Shown: positions 42,561-54,125 of the stretch, one piece after another
How positions within the stretch are numbered: position 1 is the stretch's first letter
Layout of the letters: every line of letters begins with the position of its first letter
From: Tetrapyrgos nigripes
Taxonomy: Eukaryota > Basidiomycota > Agaricomycetes > Agaricales > Campanellaceae
Assembly (NCBI GenBank): GCA_013368315.1
Contig: JAACJM010000078.1
Location: forward strand, 124,001-188,000
Direction of reading: 5' to 3'
Length of the DNA: 64,000 nt
Notes under the pieces: model-generated
Told to the model about the DNA's origin: nothing
The model's input: the letters and a program-made list of their open reading frames with translations, nothing else
Databases searched by the model: none
Translations under genes and position numbers: made by a program

Positions 42561-44194
42561 CCAACTCTTCATTACATCCAAGTTCTCTTACTTACATAGC
42601 ATTTCTTATCCTTCGTCTTGACTATGATCCGTTCTTACAGTGCTTATGCTTTGTATTGGTTCGTAGTTCACTAGCCAAATCAACTCCAATTCTTATGCTC
42701 TTGTTCTAGGGCCACCTCACTATATTCTCGAGCTTATCTCCTATTCTCGTCCCTCTTAGTCTTGTCCCTTACAATCTCCTTGTCCCTCTCAGAGAGGACA
42801 TTCTTCACCTGTACACACTCCTTGTTTATACCTATTGGGCACGCAAAAATGTCGACAGCAATTTCTGGCCAATCTATTTTCCTTTCAGCCAATGTACTCA
42901 GTGACCCCGAAGCACATCTATTCTGTATTTCAAATCTTCGAGAAAACTCCCCTCTTCGTACCTCCTGAATACCGTCATCGATGAAGCAACTCCGACCCAC
43001 AATCTGTATAGCATATTACTTGTTGGAATAGACTACTCACATAGTGTACTAATTGTATCTTGGTGGTCTCCACAACTGGATCTACAGCAGCTTGAACGCG
43101 CTGCGAGCTCGTCCTACCCAGAAGTGGTTGATCCCGGAACGATGATGTACCTACGTATCACGCATAGTAGTTACATTGGGTTGCCTCCCGGACCCCCGGC
43201 GTATCAGTACTTAATCCCAGTCCGGGTAATACACGCTGACCTCGTCACTGACTGTAGATGAGTCTACATCGGGCCGGAGGCTCTACCGAATACATATACT
43301 AGTTCAGCGGGTCAAGCCGCAGCCGAAAGACTACAGGTCAGCGACGAAGAGGGAATAATATGAAGAGGACAGATGGTGATTGGGTGTTTGGCAGTATTCA
43401 GGACTGGAGAAATTAGATGACATATGGATTTGAAATTCCCTAACGTATTCCAGTCGCGTTTAGGGATACTCACTGGCCCATCAGCTTTTCAGCAAATCAC
43501 TCACGGGCACTTGCAGCCGCTTGCACAAGCGCCTACAAGCTGTGTGAGTCGGTGAGTCGGTAAGTTGGCGAGCTGAGTCAGTTTTTCCGTGAGTTTACAC
43601 GACACGCGGACTACGCGCGTCTTCAAGCTACTGCAAGTTGTGATTAAAACAACTATTATTCATGAGGTATTCTTCTCTAGCATCAGTTTACTATACAGCC
43701 AGTATGCTGATTAATGAAATGGACTTTTTTGCGGTAAAAGGGCTACAGTAAAGTGCATCAGTATATGCAAAATTTCAGGTGAGTGGGAAAGCGCCTGAAA
43801 GTTCGGAAAGTTCATGAGTAAAAATGCCGGCTTGCTGATGCGCCTGCTCTAACGTGATGTAGTAAGAGTACTACAATACGTACATAGAGTCTGCAAAGCG
43901 AAATTTATTCCTGTTATATGATGTCTATATATCTAGCCCGGCCATGCCAGAGTATACGGACTGTGCCAACTGCTGAGGTCACCTTACCCTTCGGTTGAAT
44001 TTTCGTCAGGGCCGAGTAAGTTTACTGATGGGACGAGCCACCCTATAGAACATCGAACGCGTACTATATCACTGAAGCATTGGATTTCAAACAGCTGTGG
44101 TTGATTAGGATGTAAGACGATACAGTAAAGCATTGCGATGTACTCTAAGTCTAAGTTATTATTATGTTGTGCCACAATCCATTTATGCAAGTAT
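42561..44194. other. Intergenic, no gene seen
   Basis: A pyrimidine-rich stretch (42700-42980) and GAGTCGGTGAGTCGGTAAG-type repeats (about 43545-43575) are present. Weak inverted similarity between about 43485 and about 43840 (CATCAGC/GCTGATG) is not sufficient to call an element. Confidence 0.4.
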
Positions 44195-44543
44195 TCATGC
44201 AGAGAATAATTGTAGGACTACCTGATAAGCCTGAGCTGCAGCTTGCTCTTTGGCTTGTCCCAGCCTCGATGCACGACCTCGACCATATTCTTGATTATCG
44301 ACTGAAGGGAAATTAGTGGAATTCGGTGAAAGCATCCGGAGATGAAGCAGGACTGGGGAACTTACCCAGCACGATAACCTCCCAGATAGGCTCATTTTGA
44401 CTTCCTAGATTATTCTGGCAGTATTGAACCCTGCGTCTAGTACGCTGGGCCCAGTTATTAAGTTCCGTACGAGGATCTGAAGGAATGATCTTTGATACAT
44501 ATGTAACTTGTAAGACAAGAAATTGAAGCGTACGTTCTGTCAT
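44195..44543 (-). CDS. Stand-alone dsRNA-binding domain protein, about 76 residues
   Basis: ATG at 44543, first exon of only 10 nt (MTE plus one base), acceptor TCCTTCAG, then HPRTELNNWAQRTRRRVQYC, NNLGSQNEPIWEVIVL, an intron (GTAAGT...CTTCAG) and VDNQEYGRGRASRLGQAK, EQAAAQAYQVVLQLFSA, TGA at 44197. The order N-terminal helix with LNNWAQ, three strands (Y, W, YGRGRA) and C-terminal helix with AKEQAAAQAY is the dsRBD fold, and nothing else is present. Tiny stand-alone dsRBD genes are known from mushroom genomes; the partner RNA or enzyme is unknown. The microexon is needed for a good start, which makes the model moderately sure. Confidence 0.72.
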
Positions 44544-47500
44544 GAAATATCGGAAAGGCGGTTGACGCTGGTAAAATACAAGAAGTTGGATAATTGAAAG
44601 ATTGAGGAATTTGCCCTGGTCAAGTAGCACGGAGAGGCATTTATAGAGCAACGAAAATGAGGTAGAGACTCATTGTGACTATGTGCCGAGGCAATGAACG
44701 AGAGACTCCGATACACAAGTTGTCGATTTCCATTTCCATTTTTCGTTCCGAAGTTGAAATTGACGGTGACAGAGGGACTGCCCGAGTAGAGATAGGGAAG
44801 GAGCTGACTGTAATAAGGACGTGCTCGGGTATATCAGCAAGTAGAGAGGACGCTTGCCGCCTTTAATTAGAACCACTGGCCCATCCAGAATGCAATCAGG
44901 TTGCTATGCTATGATATGAAGGTGGACTGATCAGTTTGGAGTTAGACGCTCGGGCTTGCACGGGTGATGTCTATGCAGGACGAATGGTATTAGACTTGAG
45001 TGAAATTTCTTTGGAGATACATTCAGAGATAAGATGTGGTATTGAGATAGACAATTTTGGAGCAATAGTCGTTTGAAGTTTGAGGATTTGAGGCAAAACG
45101 GTGTTTGATTGAAGTCTGCATAAGCAGTAAATACTTGGCACAGCTGTGGCGCTTAGCACGAGTCCACAAACGCACTATAACGGAGTGATTCCTTGTGGTG
45201 TGACGTGGATAGGCTGTGATTCAGAGACCACATAGATTCCAAATGATCAGGAAACGCCAGCGGAAACACTAGAAACTGAGACCGAAGTATGCGGGAAGTA
45301 TTCGTTGCTCGAGAGATGGCACGGCCCGAAGCGAGCCCAGCAGCTTGAGGTAGTCTCAAAAGCTGTACACAAGCCAAGGAGGTGTACGGAGAACGGATTC
45401 TGGCGACGGAAAGAAACAAACAAAGAAGAGCACGAATTCCCACGCCGCTGGCGCAATGTTGAATGTTTACGACTGTTTACCTTCACCCTCTGTGTTCTTC
45501 ATAGCGACGTCGACGTCTTTGCAGCTGCTGCGTGCTCCACATCAGCTCTTCTTATCAGTCCATCCCTTCTAACGCTAATAGAAGGCGGCTGTCTATCTGG
45601 CCTCACAGTTCCAATGACTTAGCGCAAGCGAACCTTCAGTCATGGCACTTCAAAATTCCTCTAGCATTGACGTGGTGTGAGCGAGAGTTACTTCAGGCTT
45701 GAGGGATTGGACGACGGGATTTGAGAACTGCGAGTCGAGCTTAAGGCTCTTGGTAGAAAAATGAGGCTTAATACGTGAAGGCCGCTGTGTAAGTGAGTTC
45801 GGTGTTTGTATGCGTACAAGAGTCAAAATGGGTCTAAATTTCGGTTTCTAGCTGGATAATAGTACATGCCAGCGATCAGTGGTTGCTCAACGCTCTGTCC
45901 TTAGTGCTATTACGCGCTACTCGGGACTATAAGCCATACTCCATACCGTAAGTGGTTTTTCTCGCCTTGAACGTCCGATTCCAGAGAAAGATCTGATACG
46001 TTGAGAAGTGTAGCTTCAATCCGAATGCCCACAGTGAGAAATCCTTCTTCCAGGCCCATCTATTCTTAAATGGGAGACTTATTCCGCTGCTTTAACTCCT
46101 TCTAGATCAAAGACATGGCTTTGAATACTCTTTCCATCCGGTGTGTCTATTGGCCGAAGGCTCAAAACGGAACAATACGCATATCTTTTCATGAGAAGTA
46201 TTGAACGTTCTCTCGTATTCAGAACTATGTGCGGCTGACGGTACTCACATCGTTCTTGTTCCTGTTCGTCTGCCCCTGTCGATCCAGCTATTTACAGTAA
46301 GTTTTTTCCCTGTTCCGAGATCTCTGAGACTGCAGAGCTTTTGCTCATATGACTACCAGAATATTCCCAAGTACATCTGGTAGAGTCCTCTCTCTCATGG
46401 ATAGACTGAATTCGCAAAGTACAAGTCCGGTCAGTCTAGCTCTATGCGGGTATCAGAAATCTGCAGACACCCTGATTCTTATCACTACTGACTCATACCT
46501 TGTCAAAATCATTGCTCTTGTCAGGCTCCTACCCAGCCCTCATTCGTGAGGAGACTTGATTTCGAGGGAGAAGGGGAGGAAGGAGGGGATGGGAATATTT
46601 CTTAAGCGGACCAATCATGTTGTTAGATATCTTTTTGTCTCCTCACGACAGAGGGCTGGCATAACTGTCACAGCAACTTCATTCCGGCATCGACCAAATA
46701 GTACGGAACCTATAGCCAAATACTCGGCGCGACTGGAGCCTTTGATACCTCGCAAGCTGATTGGTCAATTCTTAATATATTGACAAACAAAGTACAAATA
46801 ACATTCTCCTCACTCCTAGCAATCAGCAGTCGCCATATCAGGGGCTGGGAAGGAGCCTGTGCTCTTGTTAGTTTCTTGTATAGTACACACATTTCTTCTA
46901 CCTAATATGAATAACAAGAATGATGGCCATTCGTGCACATACCTAAGTCTCAGACTTGTGACTCTGACACTTTCTGATTTGGAGAGAGGTAGATGATGTC
47001 CTAGGTGAATAAGAATGTGTCGCAGATTGTCTGAAAGTGGCTGGCCGCAAACCATGATGGTGGTAGAGGAACAAAGCAGAAGTTGATGACATGTGGAATA
47101 GCGGGCTGCAATTATCTGTGACTAGGGCATTGTTCTCACTTTAGCTGCTTCCTAGATCCCTGCATAAACTCCCTGGGCTTTGCTAGACAGCCTTAGCTTG
47201 CCTGTACTCTCCGCAGATACCACACATTTGCTCAGATACAGTAGAGGGAGCCTGAAAAGTGAGTATGACAACAAGTGTATCACAGGTCTAGCTATGTACA
47301 CCATACCCTAGAGATGCTGAAATAATGTTGTTTTGTCCTAAAAATGAAGGCAAAGGTGGGGAAATGAGCGAGCTGCAGCTCTCACAAAATCGAGCCCAAA
47401 AACTCGAAAATTTACGAGGCCGAATGAAATGAGGTTGAGTTTATTACACTCGACTTCTGCTTGTGGCTATGCTTAAACGGTCCCGTCTATCCGTCCAATA

Positions 47501-47696
47501 AATGGGTTTGGACCGGAGTGATCCGTGGGGCTGTGTTTCTAGATTTGTCCTGGTGTGATCCGACGGAAAGAAATATTAGTTCCGATGCAACAGGCGGCCG
47601 CACCTACTGCAGGCAAATTCCGTTCGCGCCACGCGATGTATTACAAGGCCAAATAAAATGAGGACGAGTTTTCTACACTCGGTTTCTGCGTGTGGC
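44544..47696. other. Gene-poor interval, no supported gene
   Basis: About 3.1 kb of background frames. 47455-47660 contains GGCCTCGTAAATTTT-like and TCGACTTCTGCTTGTGGCTAT phrases that recur (47670-47699 has TCGGTTTCTGCGTGTGGCTAT), a short repeat of about 200 bp period of unknown origin. Confidence 0.4.
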
Positions 47697-47699
47697 TAT

Positions 47700-47828
47700 C
47701 ACGCCGAAAAGACAAAAATATCCGCTCGACGGATAGATCACCTCACTACTACTGATATAAGATATATCTGTAAAAAAGTGTTTCTGTACGCCTTTCTGTC
47801 GAGCGGATATTTTTGTATTTTCGGCGTG
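47700..47828. mobile_element. 129 bp hairpin element, CACGCCG ends, 3 bp duplication TAT
   Basis: Starts CACGCCGAAAAGACAAAAAT and ends with the near inverse ATTTTTGTATTTTCGGCGTG; the arms pair over about 30 bp with TATCCGCTCG as the next block. TAT flanks both sides. The loop has GATATAAGATATATC. No coding capacity. Nearly identical to 47911-48041. Confidence 0.88.
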
Positions 47829-47910
47829 TATGTTTAAAGCCTCCCGATTTTCCCTGTCCGTCTTTTTCCGTCACTTGCCCCTATTATTAAGCTCCGGGCC
47901 ACAACTCTCA

Positions 47911-48041
47911 CACGCCGAAAAGACAAAAATATCCGCTCGACGGATAGATCACATCACTACTACTGATATAAGATATATCTGTAAAAAAGTGTGTTTCTGT
48001 ATGCCTTTCTGCCGAGCGGATATTTTTGTATTTTCGGCGTG
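47911..48041. mobile_element. 131 bp hairpin element, second copy, 3 bp duplication TCA
   Basis: Same ends and same orientation as 47700-47828, differing at a few positions and by a 2 bp GT indel. Flanked by TCA on both sides, a different target from the first copy, so it is an independent insertion and not a local duplication of copy one with its flank. Confidence 0.88.
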
Positions 48042-48285
48042 TCACTGCCTTTTTTCATCAAGTTAGAAAACCTACATGATTCATTTTTATTTTTATTGCT
48101 TGTATTTTCAACATTACCTTCTGGCCTCGTACTCGCCACGCCTGGGCGCTGGCCCACAACTCTTTCATAACCAAAGTGATGCGCGCGCGAACTTTTTCGA
48201 AAACGGCAATAACTTGGTATTATTTCTACTACAGGGTCATTAACTGCCACAAGCAAGTGTCTGATGTGACTATCTACCTTTACTT

Positions 48286-48772
48286 AAGGTGTCTGCAGGG
48301 TGTCTGCAGGGTGTCTGCATGTGGCTGTGCACGTGCAGACACCCTTCCCAAAAATTACAATGAGTACAAATTATCTTGAAGTTATCATAATGTATTATCT
48401 TGTAGAAACATGCTCAGACATGAGCCAAATACTACCAATTGTTTGATATAATAGGATATTCAAAGATCAGTAGTAAAATGCAGGTAGCAAGCATCTCAAA
48501 GCATTATGAGACATCTTGAGTGTCCTTGCTTTACAGATTCACATTGATATACACTCATGAGAATGTATAGATACTCTCCTGATATTTTGAATAGAGAAAA
48601 TCTGTGGCTGTGCTTATACTCCTTTTTTTGAAGATTTTTACACTCTGTGTACAGCTAATACACAACTTTAAAATCATCCTGTAGGTCACACATATATATG
48701 GTATGGTACATATAGTCCTATACAGTAATCTACAATGCTATGCGAAGGGTGTCTGCACGGGGTGTCTGCAGA
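48286..48772. repeat. Interval bounded by clustered GGTGTCTGCA motifs
   Basis: Left: three direct copies of GGTGTCTGCA/GGGTGTCTGCA and one inverse (GTGCAGACACCCTT) within 70 bp. Right: GAAGGGTGTCTGCACG and GGGGTGTCTGCAG. The inverse at the left and the first at the right pair as CGTGCAGACACCCTTC, consistent with a non-autonomous element with repetitive termini. No target duplication identified; AT-rich between. Confidence 0.5.
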
Positions 48773-49215
48773 TTTACCTATACCGAGCTCTATGTACCCC
48801 GAAGACCTAAATCTTGACAGATCCGTCAATCAATTGCCATAGAATCCGGCCCCCACTGAAGACTCTTTCTTCCAGTTCTTGATAAGTTACGCCCCCGGAT
48901 CTCTCACAGACAAGACTCCGTCGACGTGATCCCCCATCGATTTTAGGTACACTGGACGTTTTGTATCACAACGAGTTGTTCTAGCAATTCAAACGACTTT
49001 GTTATACAGGCACAGAGGCACATATACGTATGTCCGTGACAGAGGAATTGTTAGGAACTACACTGTTTATGATGAAGTTAGCAGAGCTAATCACTCCGGA
49101 GGACGTTTGATGACAGGCAAATCATTGTTCGCCGATGAGTTCATTGTTGACGAAATCATTCAGAAGCACTGTCTACTGTCTTACATAGATACAGCTTTGA
49201 CTATTGTCTTCTTAA
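48773..49215. other. Upstream of the F-box relic
   Basis: No gene recognised; the sequence reads as normal intergenic DNA. Confidence 0.4.
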
Positions 49216-51075
49216 ATGTTTCTCTCGAGCTCTAGGTCTTTCTTCAGTGAGAAGTTGGGAAGCGTGGAGGATGAGTATTCATATTCTTATCCTGAAGATG
49301 TCGACGGGAAAAGAACCAAATTTACTGTCATCACCCAGGACATCGCTCGGCTCACCCTGGAAATCGAAAGAGTCGAAAAAGTGCTGGACAGCCTGAAGGA
49401 GACGAGAAAAAATGCTGTTTTTCAGCTAAAAATGGGCAAAGCCTTGCTAGCGCCGGTCAGTAGGCTTTCCAAGGACGTGCTCGCAGAAGTATTTGAACAC
49501 TATTGTCGGGAAGAAGTCGAGGATCTCCCACTCATCCACAATCATCCTGCCGACATAATCTCTTCCGTTTGTGCCTTGTGGAAGGAAATAGCAGATACCA
49601 GTCCTTCACTGTGGTCCTATATCCATGTTTCGGGAGTTGTGAATCCCCTCGCAGCCAGACTTACTCTAGCTCGTGTCTTGACTCTTTCACGAGATGCACC
49701 ACTTCATATCCTCTTCTCTTGTGACTCTACGGAATGGCATGACATGAGCAAACTGAATCTCGAACTTCTCCTATTCAACCGTTCGAACCGATGGTCGTCC
49801 GCAGATATACTGATTGACCCAAAACAAATGTCGTATCGAAAGCATTTCACGGCTTTATCGCTTCATCGGCCTCTTCCCAACAATCTCTATTTCCACTTCT
49901 TCAAAGCCTTCGTCTATGCATTGATGAGGGCGATGGGATGTATATCTCAGATCCTCATGCTATGTTCGTTCCTTCCGAAGGTCCATCACCTCCTGCCCTA
50001 CGCGATTTCTCCATCACCTGCTACAGCATTTCCGTACCCTAGCCTAATACGCAACCGCTTGGAAGATCCCCCCGGAAGTTACTCGTGGACCCCGCCCTGA
50101 TTACTTCACTTGAGGTAGTTGAGCAATTCCACGACAAAGATCTCCTCGTTTCGGGTCAGTTTAACAGTCTTTAGCGTCTTTTCCTTCGGAATTACCAAGG
50201 AATTGCTCAAGAGCCGAGTGGTGACTTGAACAAACGCATCGTCCATTTGTCGTCTATCACCCACTTGGTCATCAGACCTTACATGTACTTCGGCTCTACG
50301 GTCACTTTGACCTTATTCTCTCGACTCTCTCTTCCCAATCTTACCTCGCTCGAGATATCGCAGTTTGGATCCTGTCCCGGTCCACTGGGCATTTGGTCAT
50401 CCACTGGCTTTGAGTAGATAATGAAACACTCGTCTTGCAAGCTCCGTTACCTTTTCTTGGACGAGATACAGATTAGTTTGGAGGATCTCATGGCCCTTTC
50501 GTATCTCGCTCCTGATTTGACGCATCTTACGTTTTGCGAGTATGGCGATCCAGAAGTCGAGACGGAGGTCGCAGCGGCCATTTTCTCGTATCTTACTTGG
50601 CCTGCCCCGGGTCAAAATGACGGTAATCTCCCCAAGCTTACCGATATCGACTTCAGAACCATTCCTCGACCATGCGTTGATGGAAAGGATCTGTGACCTT
50701 TTGGAGTCCCGTATGAGCGGAGGGGTCTCCACTCTCAGATATTTCCGATTCGAACCCCTTCTTTCCGGTTCTCCCGATATCGCTGGTGATACTGATCCCG
50801 GGCCTGAGGTTCTTCGTTTCGAGGAACTTACACGAGGATCATTGTCTCGAAAGGCCTTCTTCCTCGTAATGCCTGATTCCTCAGACTCTACATGTTCAGA
50901 TTCCGACCAGGATTTGGACTCAGAAGTGGACTCGGACTCGGACTCGGAGACATATTCATTTCATAGTGGGAGTTATTATCCTGACCAACCTTTAGCACCA
51001 CATGAGCACCTCGATACAATTTTGCCAAATTATCCTACTGGATCTGATGTTCTTCTGAGAAGTTATTATGATTGA
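49216..51075 (+). pseudogene. F-box/LRR-type protein, broken by frameshifts and TAG codons
   Basis: ATG at 49216. Residues 35-70 form a coiled coil (ARLTLEIERVEKVLDSLKET) before an F-box-like LSKDVLAEVFEHYCREE and VCALWKEIADTSPSLWSYIH, the standard basidiomycete layout. The similarity then moves to another frame near 49880 (LFPLLQSLRLCIDEGD; ITHLVIRPYMYF; LPNLTSLEISQFG), where TAG codons stand at 50040, 50172 and 50415, and returns to the first frame near 50660 (ICDLLESRMSGG), ending with an Asp/Ser-rich tail and stop at 51073. Intact versions would be SCF ubiquitin-ligase adaptors. Some breaks might be introns, but the three TAGs argue for a pseudogene. Confidence 0.7.
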
Positions 51076-51233
51076 AGGCTGCTGGTCGGGTGGTAGTAGG
51101 ATGTAGGAGCCTTTCTTAACAATTAATTTTCATTTCATAATTCGTACGAATTTTTGGAGATAGTGATATCCATTGTCCATAAACACCATTTGATATACAC
51201 CTCTTGCCACTGCTATACTGTCTTTAGGCCGAG

Positions 51234-51804
51234 TGGGTGATAGTAAATTCTGGGCTGTAATTGCTAGCGTCTCCCAACACTAATACACACATCTGAGTGA
51301 AATGGATCCACAGTACAAAGACAGCATATAAAACTCACAGATGATGGCGTAGTCATCACCATCGACGACGTCTGGAACGGTCACTTCGATTGAACCGATA
51401 AGGATATCGAAGCCATCTGCGAGCACATCTGCAGAGAAGATTTACGGTGGTCAGTCTGCTTGTAACATATTTGAGACGAGTAAAAGCTTACCACCGGTGA
51501 TCGGACCACCCTTGGCCAGCAAAATCTGGCCGATGGGGTTCGTGATGTGGGCTGGAGCATTGGAAGTATCCCTTAGATATTATCATCAGCATCATAATCG
51601 TCGTAGCAGTGCGCAGGATGACGCTTACCAAGTAACGTTCTTCTGTTGACCAACGACCCAAACATCTCCTGCAACTGGAGACGTAATGGGCGGGACAAAC
51701 ACATCCAATGCTGCTCTTTTCTTGACACTGGCAGGGGTAGCCAAAACCACAGAAGAGGCAGCGAGGACAGTGGCAAATACAGTGAGTTTGTTGAAGCTGA
51801 ACAT
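51234..51804 (-). CDS. Short Kre9/Knh1-type secreted protein (Ser-Thr-rich GPI family N-domain)
   Basis: ATG at 51804, signal peptide MFSFNKLTVFATVLAASSVV. Four exons spliced by eye give PPITSPVAGDVWVVGQQKNV, TWDTSNAPAHITNPIGQILL, VLADGFDILIGSIEVTVPDV and VDGDDYAIILLGDASNYSPE followed by FTITHSA and TAA at 51236-51234. The P-x-x-G-x-x-W-xxG ... TW ... VPxVxxGxxYxI...G..xxxSPxFTI pattern is that of the Kre9/Knh1 domain involved in cell-wall beta-glucan assembly. At about 121 residues it lacks the usual Ser/Thr-rich tail and GPI signal, so it should be freely secreted. The last intron's acceptor was chosen to keep the SPxFTI ending. A TATA box lies about 93 bp upstream. Confidence 0.85.
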
Positions 51805-51894
51805 CTTGATAAGTGTCGCTGAGAAGGTAACAAGAAAGCTAGGAGACTCAACGAAAAAGAGATCGCTTGTCTGTCTGGTGCGTTTCTTGTCCAG

Positions 51895-51902
51895 CTTTTA
51901 TA
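51895..51902 (-). promoter_or_regulatory. TATA box of the Kre9-like gene
   Basis: TATAAAAG on the minus strand, about 93 bp before the ATG. Confidence 0.6.
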
Positions 51903-52043
51903 CGTGATGCCGACGACGATGAATATAGTCGCCAGTACGCTCCATAAGGCCTGGAAGAATGAATGGCTCGAGGTTGATGACAGACGGTTTGCGTTCGCCG
52001 ATGACTGGAGACGGTGACAGATGGCCGACCCGTCAGTACAAGA

Positions 52044-52137
52044 CTGACGAAAAGATAGCAATCACTCACGGTCAACCTCCGCCTGGGTGACTGACGAAAA
52101 GATAGCAATCAATCACGGTCAATCTCCGCCTGGGTGA
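52044..52137 (+). repeat. 47 bp tandem duplication
   Basis: Two adjacent units start CTGACGAAAAGATAGCAATC and end CTCCGCCTGGGTGA; they differ at two positions. Located in the 5' region of the Kre9-like gene. Confidence 0.9.
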
Positions 52138-52320
52138 GACTAGTGCGCTGCACGGGTATCCCCGACTCCGACCAGAGGGAGGAGAGTGACGTGTCCCACC
52201 GATCAATCAGCCGGTCCTGGCAAGGGGGGTTTAAATATTGAAACGGAGATCTCCGCATGAGGTCATTTGTTTCCATCGCGTTCCATTGGCTTCACGTTAC
52301 CACCATGACTCTCTCCCAAT

Positions 52321-52486
52321 GTCTTCGTCTCACTGCCAATGCTTGCCCTTTGTTTCTCATTCCAGCGTTGTCTGAGTTGAGTGAATTTGACCGTGTGATC
52401 CATGTCTTCATCTCGCTGCCAATGCTTGCCCTTTGTTTCTCGTTCCAGTGTTGTCTGAGTTGAGTGAATTTGACTGTGTGATCCAT
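52321..52486 (+). repeat. 83 bp tandem duplication
   Basis: Two units share GCCAATGCTTGCCCTTTGTT and GTTGTCTGAGTTGAGTGAAT, each ending GTGTGATCCATGTC; few differences. No coding content supported. Confidence 0.9.
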
Positions 52487-53203
52487 GTCAGTGGTCTCAC
52501 TGAGTCTTCCTAACCTCTTTCAGCTGATACTGTTTGTCAATCGAAATGTCTGCATCATCACCCCTACATACCCCTACCAGGAAAACTGCTGGGGTGGTAC
52601 CAGGAGCTCCAACTCTTGGATTTAGCCTTCCCTACATATATTCTATCCTATGGATCATGTTATGATTACTATTTATAGGAATCATTATTTTTCGATGCCA
52701 ACCCACCCAAAATTTCAGACGCGGATCTCTGATCTGTGAGAATTTAGTTCTATAGTGAGCTGAAAAGTCAAGTGATTTAGTTGCTTACGGTAAGCAGCTG
52801 TGTATGTCTAAAAAGTGTGTAAGAGCGACAATTGAACTCGCGCGAGCCATAAACAAAAGATAGATAGATAGATAGAATTACGCTGCACTGTACTAGCTAC
52901 AAGGAGCTACTACTGACACAGAGTTTGGAACAGCGCGAAACCGTTACACAATAGGGCCTTTGTTAACTTTGGTACATACGAGGAAATGTGGGCCATCGCT
53001 GACGCGTGGCATAGATTTGAGGCCTATTGAAGCAATGACTTTCAACTGTGATGCTGCTGAGCTCTGAGTTTGAATTTCAGCAAAAGTACTGCGACAATAT
53101 GGGAATTACCGAAATGCGGATCAGAGTGAAAAGATAACCGAACCGGTGGACCATTTCAGCATAGCCACATAGCAAATGGTGGGTTTGTAAGAACAAGTCC
53201 CTT
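52487..53203. other. Intergenic, no gene seen
   Basis: Contains a short AGAT microsatellite at about 52858-52876. Nothing else supported. Confidence 0.5.
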
Positions 53204-53206
53204 AAA

Positions 53207-53414
53207 CACCTTGGGCGGCAATGCATATTTGGAAAGATCTTTTGGGCAAACATAAATGACAAATTTATGCTCGGTGCCAGAGCTACTCCATATGGCTGTT
53301 TGGCCTCAAATCAGTCCCATATGGAGTAGACCCGGGTGAGCAAAAATGGCACTGAAAATCCGAAATTTAAGTTTGCACAGAGATCTTTGGAAATATGCAA
53401 TGCCGCCCAAGGTG
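53207..53414. mobile_element. 208 bp hairpin element, CACC...GGTG ends, duplication AAA
   Basis: Starts CACCTTGGGCGGCAATGCAT and ends with the near inverse; inner arms share AGATCTTT. The centre holds CTCCATATGG...CCATATGGAG, the same nested palindrome as in the 209 bp element at 30766-30974. AAA flanks both sides, weak evidence on its own because of base composition. No coding capacity. Confidence 0.8.
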
Positions 53415-53417
53415 AAA

Positions 53418-54065
53418 AGGGCCTTGTAACAGTATAGGTCCCACAACACCTAATAATTGCTACAAGGCTTAGTTCGCAAAAACACAGATCCTCATTGCCA
53501 GTGTACCTAGTTATGCTGACCTTTGATGGTGGCTGGTTGTTTGCAAGCTTCTCTTCCAGCGGGTACCGATCACCTATCTATTAGTAGACTGTAGTGGGCT
53601 TTGTGAATTCTATGCCCAGTAGCCAGTGGTCACGCGAGGCACGTGTAGCTATAGGCGGAGATGCAGAGATAGTAACGTTTCCGGCAACGGGAAAAATATA
53701 CGCTAACTGGTTGTTACGCTACTGCCTCCCCAATGTAACGTCTCAGAGCAGGTCTCTTCTCCCAGCACGCACTCGACACGACATTTTACGTCCAAGCACC
53801 ACTATGCAGACCACCATGAGAGTCTGTAGAGATATGGGGATACATCTAGTTGAATAGGAGCATAAAGGAACTAGAGTATCACTTTGGGGGTCAATATGGG
53901 CTTGGACGAATTCACACTAAAATTCCAAAAAAGCTCTTCGATCAGTATGAGACTATGAGTCGCAGACTCGCTTGGGAGTGATAACGGGAGAAGTGATGCT
54001 TGATCACCATCTCTCAGAAACAATGATGAAGGACTTGAAACCTAATTATAAGTCGACACGGAGAG
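53418..54065. other. Intergenic, no gene seen
   Basis: Upstream region of the 7-TM gene. An 87-codon frame (53594-53857) lacks any recognisable feature. Confidence 0.45.
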
Positions 54066-54072
54066 TATATAA
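54066..54072 (+). promoter_or_regulatory. TATA box of the 54.1 kb 7-TM gene
   Basis: TATATAA, 54-60 bp before the ATG at 54126. Confidence 0.55.
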
Positions 54073-54125
54073 TATGGCTGATCTTGTATGTCTTCACTCA
54101 CACCCGTGAGAATCTTCTGTCTGGA

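Noticed and set aside
43480..43860. Possible inverted-repeat element (CATCAGC...GCTGATG).
   Set aside because: Matching is limited to about 7-10 bp with no target duplication.
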